Assembly (NCBI GenBank): GCA_963770535.1
Contig: CAVYPZ010000004.1
Span: forward strand, 1,178,001-1,242,000
DNA from: RYN-230 sp963770535
GTDB taxonomy: Bacteria; Actinomycetota; Actinomycetes; Streptosporangiales; Streptosporangiaceae
Reading direction: 5' to 3'
DNA: 64,000 nt
The first letter of the stretch is position 1; each line of letters begins with the position of its first letter. Positions 15,693 through 25,037 of this stretch are shown here, piece by piece. A program made the position numbers and the translations under genes. The notes beneath the pieces are model-generated. The model ran no database searches. It had not been told where the DNA came from and saw only the letters and a program-made list of their open reading frames with translations.

Positions 15693-17196
15693 ATGACTGA
15701 CACGAGCAGGTCAGAGGCTGATGCCGCGGCGCGGGCGATGATCTTGCCGCTGGCGCTGGCCCAGTTCATCGCCAGCTATGCGGCGACGAACATGAACGTG
15801 GCGATCAGCGCCATCGCCCAGGACCTGGGCACCACTGTGGCTGGGGTGCAGACGGCGATCACGCTGTTCACCCTCACGATGGCGGCGCTGATGATCCCGG
15901 GCAGCAAGCTGACCGACATCTGGGGCCGCAAACGGTGCTTCGTGCTGGGCCTGATCGTGTACGGGATCGGGGGCCTGCTGGCGGCGCTGGCGCAGGGGCT
16001 GCCGCTGCTGCTCGTCGGGTATTCGCTTCTCGAGGGTGTGGGCTCGGCGCTGATGATCCCGCCCATCTACATCCTGGTCACCGTGACCTTCCCCGACGTC
16101 AAGTCGCGGGCCCGGTACTTCGGTGTGGTCAGCGGCGCGGGCGGCCTGGGCGCCGCGGCCGGCCCGCTGATCGGCGGACTGGTGACCAGCGCTATCAGCT
16201 GGCGAGCATCATTCGGGCTGCAGGTCCTGGTTGTGGCCTGGATCATCCTGCTCGCCCGCAAGATCACCGACCCGGCCCGGACCGGGCCAGGCTCCGCGGT
16301 TCGACCTGACCGGGGCGGTCCTGTCCGCCGCAGGACTGTTCTTCGTGGTGCTCGGGCTGCTGCAGTCCCGCACCTACGGCTTCCTCGTGTCACGGCAGGC
16401 GTTCAAGATCGGCGACACCGTCGTCATCCCGAAAGGCTCGATTTCACCGATCTGGATATTCGTGGCCATCGGTGCGCTGTTCCTGCTGTGGTTCTTCCTG
16501 CACACCCGGTCCGCGGAACACAAGGGCCGCGACGTACTGCTGCCCCTGCGGCTGTTCCGCAACAAGATCTCCAACCTGGGGCTGGGCACCCAGACCATCC
16601 AGTGGCTGATCCTGCAGGGGACCTTCTTCACGGTCTCGGTCTACCTGCAGGAGGTCAATGGCTACAACGCGATCCAGACCGGCCTGCTGCTTACCCCGGC
16701 CACGATCGGGATCCTGATCGCCTCCGCGGGTGCGGACCGATTCGCCCGGCGGCATCCGCAGCGGTGGCTGATCATCGCCGGGTTCCTGACCACCGCCGTC
16801 GGCATGGTCTTGCTGCTAGTCCTGGTCCGGGCGAACGCGGGCATCTGGCGGTGGATACCAGGGCTGCTGTTGTTCGGCGCCGGGGTCGGGGTGATGCTGA
16901 CCTCGTCGGTCAACGTGGTCCAGTCCAGCTTCCCCGACGACGATCAGGGTGAGATTTCCGGACTGTCTCGCAGTGTCTCCAACCTCGGATCCTCGTTCGG
17001 CACTGCTCTGGTCGGCTCGGTGCTGGTAGCCGTCGCCCTTCCCAAGGGGCAGCCCTTCGCCGTCGCCCTCACCATGTTGCTCGTGATCGCCCTCATCGGC
17101 CTGGTCCTCGCCGTCCTCATCCCCCGTCAGCCGACCCAGCCCCCAGAGACAGCAGATTCCGGCGTGGCACCGGAGACACGGCTATCACCGCCCTGA
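15693..17196 (+). pseudogene. DHA2-type MFS drug/proton antiporter with internal frameshift
   Basis: The first frame (from ATG 15693, about 200 residues) has the first six helices, including the A-motif-like GSKLTDIWGRKRCFVLG and a motif-C segment GGLGAAAGPLIGGLVTS. The frame is lost at about 16285-16292 (cc-aggctccg), and the protein continues in the next frame from PRFDLTGAVLSAAGLFFVVL to the end at 17196, with LRLFRNKISNLGLGTQTIQ and eight more hydrophobic segments. Joined, it is a normal 14-helix MFS efflux protein of about 500 aa. One extra base explains the break, so it is either a recent pseudogene or a sequence error. It follows DUF1269 and precedes the GAP gene. Confidence 0.8.
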
Positions 17197-17240
17197 TGCA
17201 AGCCGCAGCGGTGGCGCTTGGGTGAGAACGGAGGCCGGCC

Positions 17241-17885
17241 GTGGTGCTCAACCTGGTGCTGATCGGCGCGGCGGTAGCGCTCGACCCGCTGCCGTTGATG
17301 GCGTTCCTGGTCGTGCTGCCCTCCAGGCGGGGCGTCAGGAAAGGGGCGGCCTTCGTGTTCGGGTGGCTGGCGTCCCTGGTGGTCGTGGTCGTGGTCACGG
17401 TGCTCGCCACGGGCAACAATCCCCCCAAGCCGAACACGGCGCCCTCGCTCGCGGGGGTGGCCGTGAAGATCGCCATTGGGGTAGTCCTGATCGCGATTGC
17501 GATCCGGCAGCGCCGCAGGAGAGGACAGCCGAAGAAGCCGCCGAAGTGGCAGGCGCATGTGGACAGCATGTCCCCGTGGTATGCCATGGGCCTGGCGCCC
17601 GTGCTGCAGCCGTGGGGCCTGATCGGCGCGGGCGCGGCCACAGTCATGGAAGCCAAACTGTCCAGTCCGCAGAGCTACCTCGCCCTGGTCCTGTTCTGCG
17701 TCCTGGCCTCGTCGTCCTACCTGGCGATGGAGATCTACGCCGGGGTGAGGCCTACCCAGAGCCAGGCGCTCCTGGCCGGGTTCAGGACCTGGATAGACGC
17801 TCACACCGATCAGGCGATCATCTGGGGGAGCTTGATCCTCGGCTTCTGGCTTATCGCCAACGGCATCAACCTGATCGTCAGCTAA
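17241..17885 (+). CDS. GAP/Sap-like (LysE-type) integral membrane protein
   Basis: A 214-aa protein with about six membrane segments. It starts MVLNLVLIGAAVALDPLPLM, a LysE-type opening with the DP pair in the first helix, as in the actinobacterial GAP family (mycobacterial Sap, linked to surface lipid/peptidoglycolipid export). The middle loop is basic (RQRRRRGQPKKPPKW). The C-terminus is DQAIIWGSLILGFWLIANG. GTG 17241 follows GGAGG at 8 nt. A second copy of the last 18 or so codons, at high nucleotide similarity, survives as a fragment at 24923-25003. It is probably cotranscribed with the MFS gene, 44 bp upstream. Confidence 0.8.
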   Translation: MVLNLVLIGAAVALDPLPLMAFLVVLPSRRGVRKGAAFVFGWLASLVVVVVVTVLATGNNPPKPNTAPSLAGVAVKIAIGVVLIAIAIRQRRRRGQPKKPPKWQAHVDSMSPWYAMGLAPVLQPWGLIGAGAATVMEAKLSSPQSYLALVLFCVLASSSYLAMEIYAGVRPTQSQALLAGFRTWIDAHTDQAIIWGSLILGFWLIANGINLIVS

Positions 17886-17911
17886 AACTGCGTGGGAACT
17901 GGCGCCCAGCG

Positions 17912-17929
17912 TCACCCTCGGACGGGTGA
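17912..17929. promoter_or_regulatory. TCACCC-N6-GGGTGA inverted repeat (site 5)
   Basis: TCACCCTCGGACGGGTGA, 68 bp upstream of the small gene at 17998. The paralogous gene at 14222 has the same arrangement. Confidence 0.6.
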
Positions 17930-17997
17930 TGACGCAGGCCCTGGCCGCAATGGACGCTGGTGGCACGGACTGAATCAGCAGACTTCGGGACGCAATT

Positions 17998-18219
17998 TTG
18001 AAGCAATCACAGGCATATGAGATCACTTTCATGGGCCAGGCCGGCACGACGCTGCGCGCGGAATTCGATGACTGCGAGGTCACCATAGGCCCGGATACGA
18101 CAACCCTTTATGCTGAGCTACCCGATCAGGGAGCCCTTTCCAGCCTCATGCAGCGGATCACCGGCCTCGGCCTCGAGTTGATCGACGTGCACCGTATAGC
18201 GCCACCACCAGCGCCATGA
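17998..18219 (+). CDS. Small conserved protein (73 aa), paralogue of the one at 14004
   Basis: It contains YEITFMGQAGTTLRAEFDDC and EVTIGPDTTTLYAELPDQGA, then RITGLGLELIDVHRIAP. It is similar over its full length to the 72-aa protein on the other strand at 14004-14222, about two thirds of residues being identical by eye. The TTG start at 17998 has no strong ribosome-binding site, but the homology begins immediately after it. Function unknown; the predicted fold is a small alpha-beta sandwich. It follows a TCACCC-N6-GGGTGA repeat and precedes a STAS protein by 72 bp. Confidence 0.7.
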   Translation: MKQSQAYEITFMGQAGTTLRAEFDDCEVTIGPDTTTLYAELPDQGALSSLMQRITGLGLELIDVHRIAPPPAP

Positions 18220-18291
18220 CTGACCTCGCAGATGAGGCCAGCCGTGTTTGAGGACCCCTACCCCGTGTAGTGGACGGGTCGGCAGGCGGCC

Positions 18292-18684
18292 GTGACTCTC
18301 CCGGAGCACGTCAACGTGTCCAACGCCGGCCAGATACGCGAGGAGTTGCTGTCGGTCATCAATCGTGGCGCCGCGGTGCTGATCGTGGATATGACCGCGA
18401 CAGTCTCATGTGATCACGCCGGGGCTGAGGCCGTGGCGCGTGCCTACCGGCGGGCCATCGTCAGCGGCACCCAATTGCGGCTGGTGGTGACCGCCCACAT
18501 TGTCCGGCGGGTTCTCGGTGTCAACGGGCTCGACCGGCTAATCCTCATGTACCCCTCCCTCGAAGCAGCCGTCGCCGCCGGAGGGCCGGATGCGGAGGTC
18601 CCGATGATGCCCAAGCCAGGCAGCCCGCTTCCGGTGCAACTTCGAAAGCCTGACGCAGCTGTCCCAAAGAAGGAGCAGGCGTGA
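18292..18684 (+). CDS. STAS-domain protein (anti-sigma-factor antagonist-like)
   Basis: A 130-aa protein: a STAS domain over residues 1-95 (LPEHVNVSNAGQIREELLSV, then VLIVDMTATVSCDHAGAEAV and LRLVVTAHIVRRVLGVNGLD), plus a Pro/Lys-rich tail of about 35 residues. STAS antagonists of the SpoIIAA type are controlled by phosphorylation of a Ser in a DSSG-like motif. Here the motif reads CDHAGAEA, so the phospho-Ser position is His or Ala. It may therefore act as a constitutive binder or in a partner-switching module without phosphoregulation. The GTG 18292 start is chosen because the domain begins right there; a longer N-terminus is possible. Confidence 0.75.
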   Translation: MTLPEHVNVSNAGQIREELLSVINRGAAVLIVDMTATVSCDHAGAEAVARAYRRAIVSGTQLRLVVTAHIVRRVLGVNGLDRLILMYPSLEAAVAAGGPDAEVPMMPKPGSPLPVQLRKPDAAVPKKEQA

Positions 18685-18859
18685 GGTGCCTTGGTCAGCC
18701 GGGGCTTGACCCGACAGGGGTGCTGCGCCCAGGCTTGTCCGGGTGCGCTAGCCAGGGCGTGGCCTCAAAGCCACGACCTTGTCCCCTTCCTGCCCTGGAC
18801 CCAGGCCCGCTTTACTTAAATATTACGAGAGTTACGTCGAAGCTACGCGCGAGGGTGTT

Positions 18860-21497
18860 GTGGTACGGACCGCGGTGAGTGCGGACAGAGCTTCGCAGCG
18901 CGCGCGCTTCGCCCGGATGAAATTTCGGCCGACGACCCTGCCCACCACGCTCGTCACACGGTCGGTGCTGCTTGACCGGCTGACAGCCGGAGCAGGCCAG
19001 CGCCTGACCGTCGTCGTGGGGCCAGCCGGGGCGGGCAAAAGCGTGCTCCTGTCAAGCTGGACGGCGGCACGACCACCCGGCACTACTTCCTGGCTGTCAT
19101 GTGATGAAGCGGACTCCGGCCCGGCCCGCTTCTGGGCCGCCTTCATCCAAGCCCCCCGGACCATATCGCCGGGGTTCGGCGCCGACGCCGCCGATCTGCT
19201 CGCCATGGACAGCGCAATGTCGGCCGACGTCACCGCGTCGATCGCGAACGATGCCGCAAAACTGCCCACCGGGTCGGCCATCATTGTGGACGATTTCCAT
19301 AGCGTGGCGGCTGCGGTCGCCAGGGACATGACCGATCTGGTCGAACGCTGGCCCGCGGAGACCACCCAGCTGCTGCTGGCCAGCCGTAGTGACCCGCCGC
19401 TGCGGCTGCACCGGCTGCGGATCTCGGGTGAACTGTGTGAGCTCCGCAACCGTGACCTGTTTTTCTCCCTGACTGAAAGCCACGATCTGCTAGCGAACTT
19501 CGGCGCTGAGGTGCCCGATGCCGAGCTGGCGCTGCTGCACGAGCGCAGTGAGGGGTGGGCCGCCGCGCTGCAGATGGCGGCGCTGTCGCCGCGGCGCACC
19601 AGCGACCCGGTGCGGGTGAGCGCCGGCGCCCGGAATTCGCGGCCCTGCGATTGCCGAGTACTTCATCTCCGAGGTCCTCGATCAGCAGTCACCCGAGATG
19701 GCCCGGTTCATGCTCGATACCTCGGTTCTGGACGAGCTGACCGCGGACGCGAGCGTGGCCGTCACCGGAAGGCCGGACGCGGCGGTGCTGCTACGCGATG
19801 CTGACGCGGCCAACCTGTTCCTGGTGGCCCTGGATGATGACCGGACCAGCTACCGGTATCACCCTCTGGTGCGCCAACTGCTTAATGCGGAGCTGCGGGC
19901 CAGGGACCAGGACCGGGAGCAGATGCTGCAGTTGCGGGCGGCCGGATGGTTCGAGACTACGGGTGACACCCGGCGCGCAGCCCGCCACTTCCTGACCGCG
20001 CGGCAGCCCAGCCGGGCCCTGGCCCTGCTCCAGGACCGGGTAGTGACCGACTTCCTGCAGGAGCCCCGGCTTCCAGGGCCGCTAGATCTGAGCATCTTCG
20101 ATCACGCGCTCGTGGCGGATGCGCCCGAGCAGTTGCTGGGCCTGGCCGCTGACCTGCTGCTGTCGGGTGATACGGCTCGTGGCGGCGAGTACCTTGATCT
20201 GCTCGAGCGCGCCCGGCTGCCGAACCCGCCCGACTCGAGGCAGGCGGCCCGGTTCGCGGCGATGCGGTCATTCCGTTACGCGGTGACCGGCCGCCTGGAC
20301 AAGGCCATAGCCGAGGCCCTCATGGCGCGGGACATCCAGCAGGGGGGTCAGCTCACTGACGAGTGGAACGCTGCCGTCCCGCTGATGCTCCTGCGGGTCT
20401 ATCCGTGCCTGGAAGACATTCAGGCCGTTGAATGCGAGGCCGCGCTCGCCCTGGCTACGCCCTCGATCCCCGAACCGGCCAAGCTGGTGCTGGTGCCCGG
20501 AGCCCAGGCGGTGACCTGGCTCCAGGCCGGCCTCCTGGCTCAGGCAGCTGCCGCCGCCCAGGACGCTGCCGCAGCGGGCCGGCGGCTCGGATTCGATCAG
20601 CACTTCTTCGCCGTGGATCATCTGCGCGCCTTGGCCGGCCTCGCCCTGGAGCAGCGCGACCTCGATACCGCCGAGCAGATCACCGAGCAAGTGCTGTCGA
20701 TATCGGAACGGCGCCGTCCCCTCTTCGAGTTCCTGGCCCTGCTGGACCGGGCCGGCATCTGGGCGGCCCGCGGGCAGGTCCGTGAGGCGCTGGCGACCAT
20801 CGACGCGGCCCGGCACGTTCTGCCGGGAGCCTCGCCGGTGCTGCTGGCCCGGGCCGATGAGCTGGAAGCGCTGCTGCGCGTGTCACTTGGCGACCTTCGC
20901 ACCCCGGCCGAGCTCGGGAGCGGGTTGCCCGCAGCCTCCCGTGGCTTGCTGCTGGCCAAGATCTCGCTGGCCTCGGATGACTACCGCGCCGCCCAGGAAT
21001 ACCTGCAGTCACCGTCGCTGGGTGAGCTGACGCCCCGGCGCGCTCTGGTCCGCCAGCTACTCCTCGCGGCCGCCGCGATCGAACGCGGCGACCCGATGGC
21101 TGCGGGCATCCTTGGCGCTGCCCTCCGGACGGCCCGCGAAGGGGGCTTCCTCAACACGGTCGTCACGACGGCGCCGCAGGTGACGAGGTACCTGATCGAG
21201 CATTCGGCGCCCGGGCGGCCAGACCCGTTCACCGAGCAGCTGACCGCCGCGGCCCTCCAAGTGCACGCCGCCCAGCCCTGGACCGCCAACTCCGGCCCGG
21301 TGCCTGCCGAGCGGCTGACCGCTGCTGAGGTGCGCATCCTGGAACTCCTGCCGACCAGCACCTACCTGCAGATGGCCGACATCCTCTACGTATCGCGCAA
21401 CACGGTGAAGACCCACCTCCGGTCGATCTACCAGAAGCTCGGGGTGACCTCACGCGCGGAGGCCATCGAGCGGGCAGTCGATCTGCATCTGCTCTGA
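18860..21497 (+). pseudogene. LAL/MalT-type LuxR regulator with a frameshift
   Basis: The first part (to about 19635) encodes the STAND ATPase: TLVTRSVLLDRLTAGAGQRL, Walker A in VVVGPAGAGKSVLLSSW, Walker B-like SAIIVDDFHS and the sensor ELCELRNRDLFFSL. The frame then shifts near 19630-19640. The continuing frame gives IAEYFISEVLDQQSPEMARF, a helical MalT-like domain and the C-terminal HTH (LTAAEVRILELLPTSTYLQM, then SRNTVKTHLRSIYQKLGVTS). Joined it is about 870 aa, a normal LAL regulator. One indel separates the halves: a real mutation or a sequence error. The second half alone closely resembles the truncated regulator at 11567. An AT-rich promoter-like patch (TTACTTAAATATTACG) lies at about 18813-18828. 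The start is tentative. Confidence 0.72.
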
Positions 21498-21519
21498 ACC
21501 CACCGATCTGCTCCGCCTC

Positions 21520-22108
21520 CTAGAACGGTGCCGGGATGTAGTGCAGGGGCAGGTCCGGCTGGGTGTAGCCGTGGGCCGGCTGGCGTTTAGGCAGGCTGAC
21601 GTCCGGGAGAGGGAGCGGTGTAGGGGACCTGGCTGAGCAGGTGGCTGATGATGTTGAGGCGGCCGCGCCTCTTGTCGTCGGTGCGGGCGAGGTACCAGGG
21701 CGCCCACGCGGTGTCGGTCGCGGCGAACATCGCGTCGCGGGCCCGTCGTCCGCCATGGCCTTCTCGACCCCGGGCACCAGATGGAGGAACCGCCCGGTGT
21801 CCTGCGGCGTGCAGAAGCCCATCACCGGCTCGACGCCGGCCCGGTTGTACCAGCTGCGGTCGAAGATCACGACCTCCCCGGCGGCCGGGAAGTGCGGGAG
21901 GTAACGCTGGATGTACATCTGCGACTTCTCCCGCGCGGTCGGGGCGGGCAGCGCCACGACCCGGAACAGCCGCGGGCAGCCGCATCTGCCGCTCATACTC
22001 CTTGCGCTTCATCTTCGGCGCCGGGCCAGCCCCGGCCTCCAAGGGCGCTGCGCCCGGCGGCGCCCGGACCTCCGTCGGCCGCTTCTTCTTGTGCCTCTTC
22101 TTGGCCAT
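21520..22108 (-). pseudogene. Polyphosphate kinase 2 (PPK2) pseudogene
   Basis: Pieces of a PPK2 appear in order but in several frames. There is a basic N-terminus (MAKKRHKKKRPTEV, then KMKRKEYERQMRL), then FRVVALPAPTAREKSQMYIQ and the Walker B region VVIFDRSWYNRAGVEPVMGF. Next come AATDTAWAPWYLARTDDKRR and NIISHLLSQVPYT, and finally LPKRQPAHGYTQPDLPLHY. Two blocks are missing: the one with the Walker A loop (between EYERQMRL and FRVVALP), and the one between GVEKAM and the lid segment. PPK2 uses polyphosphate to phosphorylate nucleotides. Without Walker A this copy cannot do so. It diverges from the DUF1269 gene at 22441 across a shared region with one TCACCC repeat. Confidence 0.8.
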
Positions 22109-22292
22109 GTGCCTACCTCATCACCGACTGCCCGCTGAACGATGGCGAGTTTCCTCCGGCGCCGCCGTTGAAATGGCCATCACCGCTCCTTCCGGCGGGA
22201 TGTCCCTGCGCCAACTGGCTGATCCCGCACCAGCACGTCATCCCTCTCGCGGCCGCCTGGCCAAATCTTGTTCGAGCGGTTCCGGGTCGAAC

Positions 22293-22310
22293 TCACCCGC
22301 GGAAGGGTGA
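22293..22310. promoter_or_regulatory. TCACCC-N6-GGGTGA inverted repeat (site 6)
   Basis: TCACCCGCGGAAGGGTGA, 130 bp upstream of the second DUF1269 gene (22441) and 185 bp from the PPK2 pseudogene start. The 330-bp region around it (22109-22440) holds no gene. Confidence 0.6.
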
Positions 22311-22440
22311 GGAATGCATGACCCGCCGGGAGCAGGATTAACACGGTCAGCTCTCAACGGCAGAGGGAAATAGACCCGGTCCGCGCCCCCGACGCCGAGC
22401 TGGAGTGACCAGCAACCGTCCGTTAGAGAAAGGAAAGGGA

Positions 22441-22935
22441 ATGGCTGATCTGATTGCCATCGGGTATCCGGATGAGGCGACCGCGGAAGCCGCCGCGCAG
22501 GAGGCACGCCGGCTGGCCCAGGACCTGATCATCCAGCCAGACGCGATCGCGGTGATCGTGCGGGACAAGGACGGCAGCTATCACGTCCACACCCAGCATC
22601 ACGCGGTCGGTGCGGGGGCGACCTGGGGGATGTTCTGGGGGATGCTGTTCGGCCTGCTGTTCTTCATCCCGGTGTTCGGGATGGCCGTCGGCGCCGGGCT
22701 GGGCGCCCTGATGGGCAAGATGGCCAAGACCAGCATCGACAAGCAGTTCCAGGAGCAGGTCCGGGACATGGTCAAGCCGGGCACCTCGGCGCTGTTCCTG
22801 ATGCTGGAGAAGGTGACCCCGGACAAGGCTGTCGAGGCGATGAGCAAGTACGGCGGCACGGTCCTGAAGACCTCGCTGTCCAAGGACGACGAGAAGGAAC
22901 TCCAGGACGCCCTGCACGGCGAGTCGCCCGCGTAG
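22441..22935 (+). CDS. DUF1269 family membrane protein (copy 2)
   Basis: A 164-aa protein starting MADLIAIGYPDEATAEAAAQ at ATG 22441, preceded by AGAAAGGAAAGGGA. The same architecture as copy 1 at 15157 is seen: an alpha-beta module, a glycine-zipper membrane hairpin (GATWGMFWGMLFGLLFFIPV, then GAGLGALMGKMAK) and a tail with ALFLMLEKVTPDKAVEAMSK. The two copies differ at only a few dozen residues and stay alike at the DNA level, so duplication or transfer within this lineage is likely. It is followed, 8 bp after its stop, by the SulP gene, so a DUF1269-SulP operon is likely under the repeat at 22293. The in-frame GTG at 22405 would add 12 unconserved residues. Confidence 0.88.
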   Translation: MADLIAIGYPDEATAEAAAQEARRLAQDLIIQPDAIAVIVRDKDGSYHVHTQHHAVGAGATWGMFWGMLFGLLFFIPVFGMAVGAGLGALMGKMAKTSIDKQFQEQVRDMVKPGTSALFLMLEKVTPDKAVEAMSKYGGTVLKTSLSKDDEKELQDALHGESPA

Positions 22936-22943
22936 CGATCCAC

Positions 22944-24743
22944 GTGAGCCCAGATCGCAGCCGGCGCCCGTATCCCGGGGCCCATCCAGGTGCGGATCTC
23001 ACGCCGGCCGGGCCGATGACAGCGGCCCGGCCGGCGCCGCCGCGGGACCGTTGGCGCTTTGTCCCGATGGCCGGATGGATCCGCACCTATGAGCGTGGCT
23101 GGCTCAGGGGTGATCTCATCGCCGGGGTCACCGTGGCTGCCCTGATCGTGCCGAAGAACCTCGGTTACGCGGGGATTGCGGGGATCCCGCTGCAGAACGG
23201 TCTGTACGCGGCCGCTGCCGGCGCGATCCTTTATGCGGTCTTCGGGACGAGCCGGCAGATCTCGACCGGGCCGAGCTCGGGATTGGCGGCCGTGGCCGCG
23301 AGCGCCGTGGCGGTGGCCGGGATCACGGGGGTCCATAATGTGGCGTCCTTCGTGGCGATGATCACCCTCGCTTCTGGCGTGCTGTTCCTGCTTCTCGCGG
23401 TGTTGAAGATGGGGTGGATCGCGCAGTTCCTGTCGCGGACCGTGGTGACCGGCTTCCTGTTCGATGCGGCGATCGACGTGGTGATCGGTGAGCTTCCTAA
23501 GCTCACCGGGACAAAGGTCACCGGCTCGAACCCGATCCAGGAGCTGTGGTCCTGGATCGGGACGCTCGGCGATGCCCAGCTGGTGACCGTGGCGGTCGGC
23601 GCCGCCGCGCTCGTGGTGGTGTTCGGGCTGAGGGTGATCGCGCCGCGCATCCCCGGCGCCCTGGTCCTGGTCGTTGGCGGCCTGCTGGCGTCATGGCTGT
23701 TCCATCTCGGCGCGCACGGCGTGGCCCTGGTCGGCGAGGTGCCGCGAGGGCTGCCGTCGCTGCAGGTCCCCGACGTGGCGCTGCTGCGCGATCATGCGAG
23801 CACGATTGCCCTCGCGGCGGTGGCGCTCGTACTCATCGGGTTTTCGCAGACCGCTGGTGATGCCCGGACGTTCGCGGCCAGGCACCGCTATCGCATCGAC
23901 ATCAACCAGGAATCGGTGGCCCAGGGAATGGCGAACGTCGGCGCCGGCCTGTTCCAGGGAATGCCGGTCTCGACGAGCCTGTCTGCGAGCTCGCTGAACG
24001 ATCACTCGGGCGCGCGCACCGGCCTGGCTTCGCTCACCTCCGGTGTAACGGTTCTGCTCACGCTTCTGGTGCTGGCGCCGCTTTTCTCCGTTCTGCCCAA
24101 GCCCGTGCTCGCCGCGCTGATTATCGAGGCAGTGGTTATGGGGATGATGGACGTGCCCGAGATGCGCCGGCTCGCCAGGGTGGCACGCTTCGACTTCTGG
24201 ATCGCGATCGCAGCGATCACCGCGACCCTCCTGGTCGGCGTGCTCGCGGGAGTGATCATCGGGATCGGGCTCTCGCTGATCTGGCTCATCTCCGTCGCCA
24301 CGCGCCCCCGCATGCCGCTACTTGGACGGGAACCGGGCACCCAGGCCTTCCGGGAACTGGACGAGCACCCCGGCGATGAGCAATTCCCCGGGGTCGTGAT
24401 CCTCCGGCTGGACGGCGGACTGTTCTTCGCCACCTCGGACGCTCTGGAGGACCGGGTCCGGGAGGTCGCATTGTCCACACCCGAGATCACCGGGATCGTG
24501 CTTGATTGCGAGGGTATGGACTTCATTGACTCCCAGGGATCGGCGAAGATGCGCGAGATCCTCGATCTCACCGAGCAGGCCGGCGTCACCCTGCGGCTCG
24601 CGCGGGTTAAGCCGGCGGTCCGCGAACTGCTCGCGCGCGACCGCGTGCTGGGTCGCATCGGTGACGACAAGATCCACGAGGACATCGATCAGGCAGTGGA
24701 AGCGCAGATGGTCACTGAAGGAGGCAGCCGTGCGGACCTGTGA
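22944..24743 (+). CDS. SulP-family anion transporter with C-terminal STAS domain
   Basis: A 599-aa protein. Ten or more hydrophobic segments cover residues about 55-440, including the SulP signature region LIAGVTVAALIVPKNLGYAG and GIPLQNGLYAAAAGAILYAV. The STAS domain occupies about 470-585 (VVILRLDGGLFFATSDALED, then IVLDCEGMDFIDSQGSAKMR), with the usual DSQG in place of the anti-sigma antagonist's DSSG. SulP proteins exchange or cotransport sulfate, bicarbonate or other small anions; the substrate is not deducible. The start is GTG 22944 or ATG 23016 (MTAARPAPPRDRW). It probably forms an operon with DUF1269 copy 2. Confidence 0.88.
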   Translation: MSPDRSRRPYPGAHPGADLTPAGPMTAARPAPPRDRWRFVPMAGWIRTYERGWLRGDLIAGVTVAALIVPKNLGYAGIAGIPLQNGLYAAAAGAILYAVFGTSRQISTGPSSGLAAVAASAVAVAGITGVHNVASFVAMITLASGVLFLLLAVLKMGWIAQFLSRTVVTGFLFDAAIDVVIGELPKLTGTKVTGSNPIQELWSWIGTLGDAQLVTVAVGAAALVVVFGLRVIAPRIPGALVLVVGGLLASWLFHLGAHGVALVGEVPRGLPSLQVPDVALLRDHASTIALAAVALVLIGFSQTAGDARTFAARHRYRIDINQESVAQGMANVGAGLFQGMPVSTSLSASSLNDHSGARTGLASLTSGVTVLLTLLVLAPLFSVLPKPVLAALIIEAVVMGMMDVPEMRRLARVARFDFWIAIAAITATLLVGVLAGVIIGIGLSLIWLISVATRPRMPLLGREPGTQAFRELDEHPGDEQFPGVVILRLDGGLFFATSDALEDRVREVALSTPEITGIVLDCEGMDFIDSQGSAKMREILDLTEQAGVTLRLARVKPAVRELLARDRVLGRIGDDKIHEDIDQAVEAQMVTEGGSRADL

Positions 24744-24758
24744 ACAGCCTGCGCTGGG

Positions 24759-24908
24759 GTGCCCGACCTGGATTACGGCGAGGTCTCACCCGAGCTTCAG
24801 CGGATCCGCGGGCCGTACCCGCTCGCGGCGGGCGTGGCGGCATATAAGAACCACCTCGACCTTCACCACCGGCACACGCGGGTGCCGGTGACAGGCCGCG
24901 ATGACTGA
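24759..24908 (+). pseudogene. Fragment of the 98-aa family seen at 4698
   Basis: The 49-codon frame reads PDLDYGEVSPELQRIRGPYP, then LAAGVAAYKNHLDLHHRH. It aligns with DPNLSYQQVPRDLQQLRGPS and LASGLAAFHLHIGL, the C-terminal half of the protein at 4698-4994. The N-terminal half with the CPACG motif is missing, and the upstream sequence is the SulP 3' end. Confidence 0.65.
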
Positions 24909-24922
24909 CACGACAGCTTCCC

Positions 24923-25003
24923 GATCAGGTGATCATCTGGGGGAGCCTGATCCTCGGGTTCTGGCTGATCGCGTACAGCACCTACCTGGTCGTCACCTCA
25001 GGC
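24923..25003 (+). pseudogene. 3' fragment of a second GAP/Sap-like gene
   Basis: It encodes DQVIIWGSLILGFWLIAYST, matching the C-terminal DQAIIWGSLILGFWLIANG of the intact GAP protein (17241-17885), with strong nucleotide similarity over about 50 bases. The rest of the gene is absent. Just upstream, GCGATGACTGACACGA (24898-24913) equals the start region of the MFS gene at 15691, which precedes GAP in the intact copy. This hints that an MFS-GAP cassette was deleted here. Confidence 0.75.
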
Positions 25004-25037
25004 GCACTGCATCATAGGCATACGGGAAGGAGTGGCC

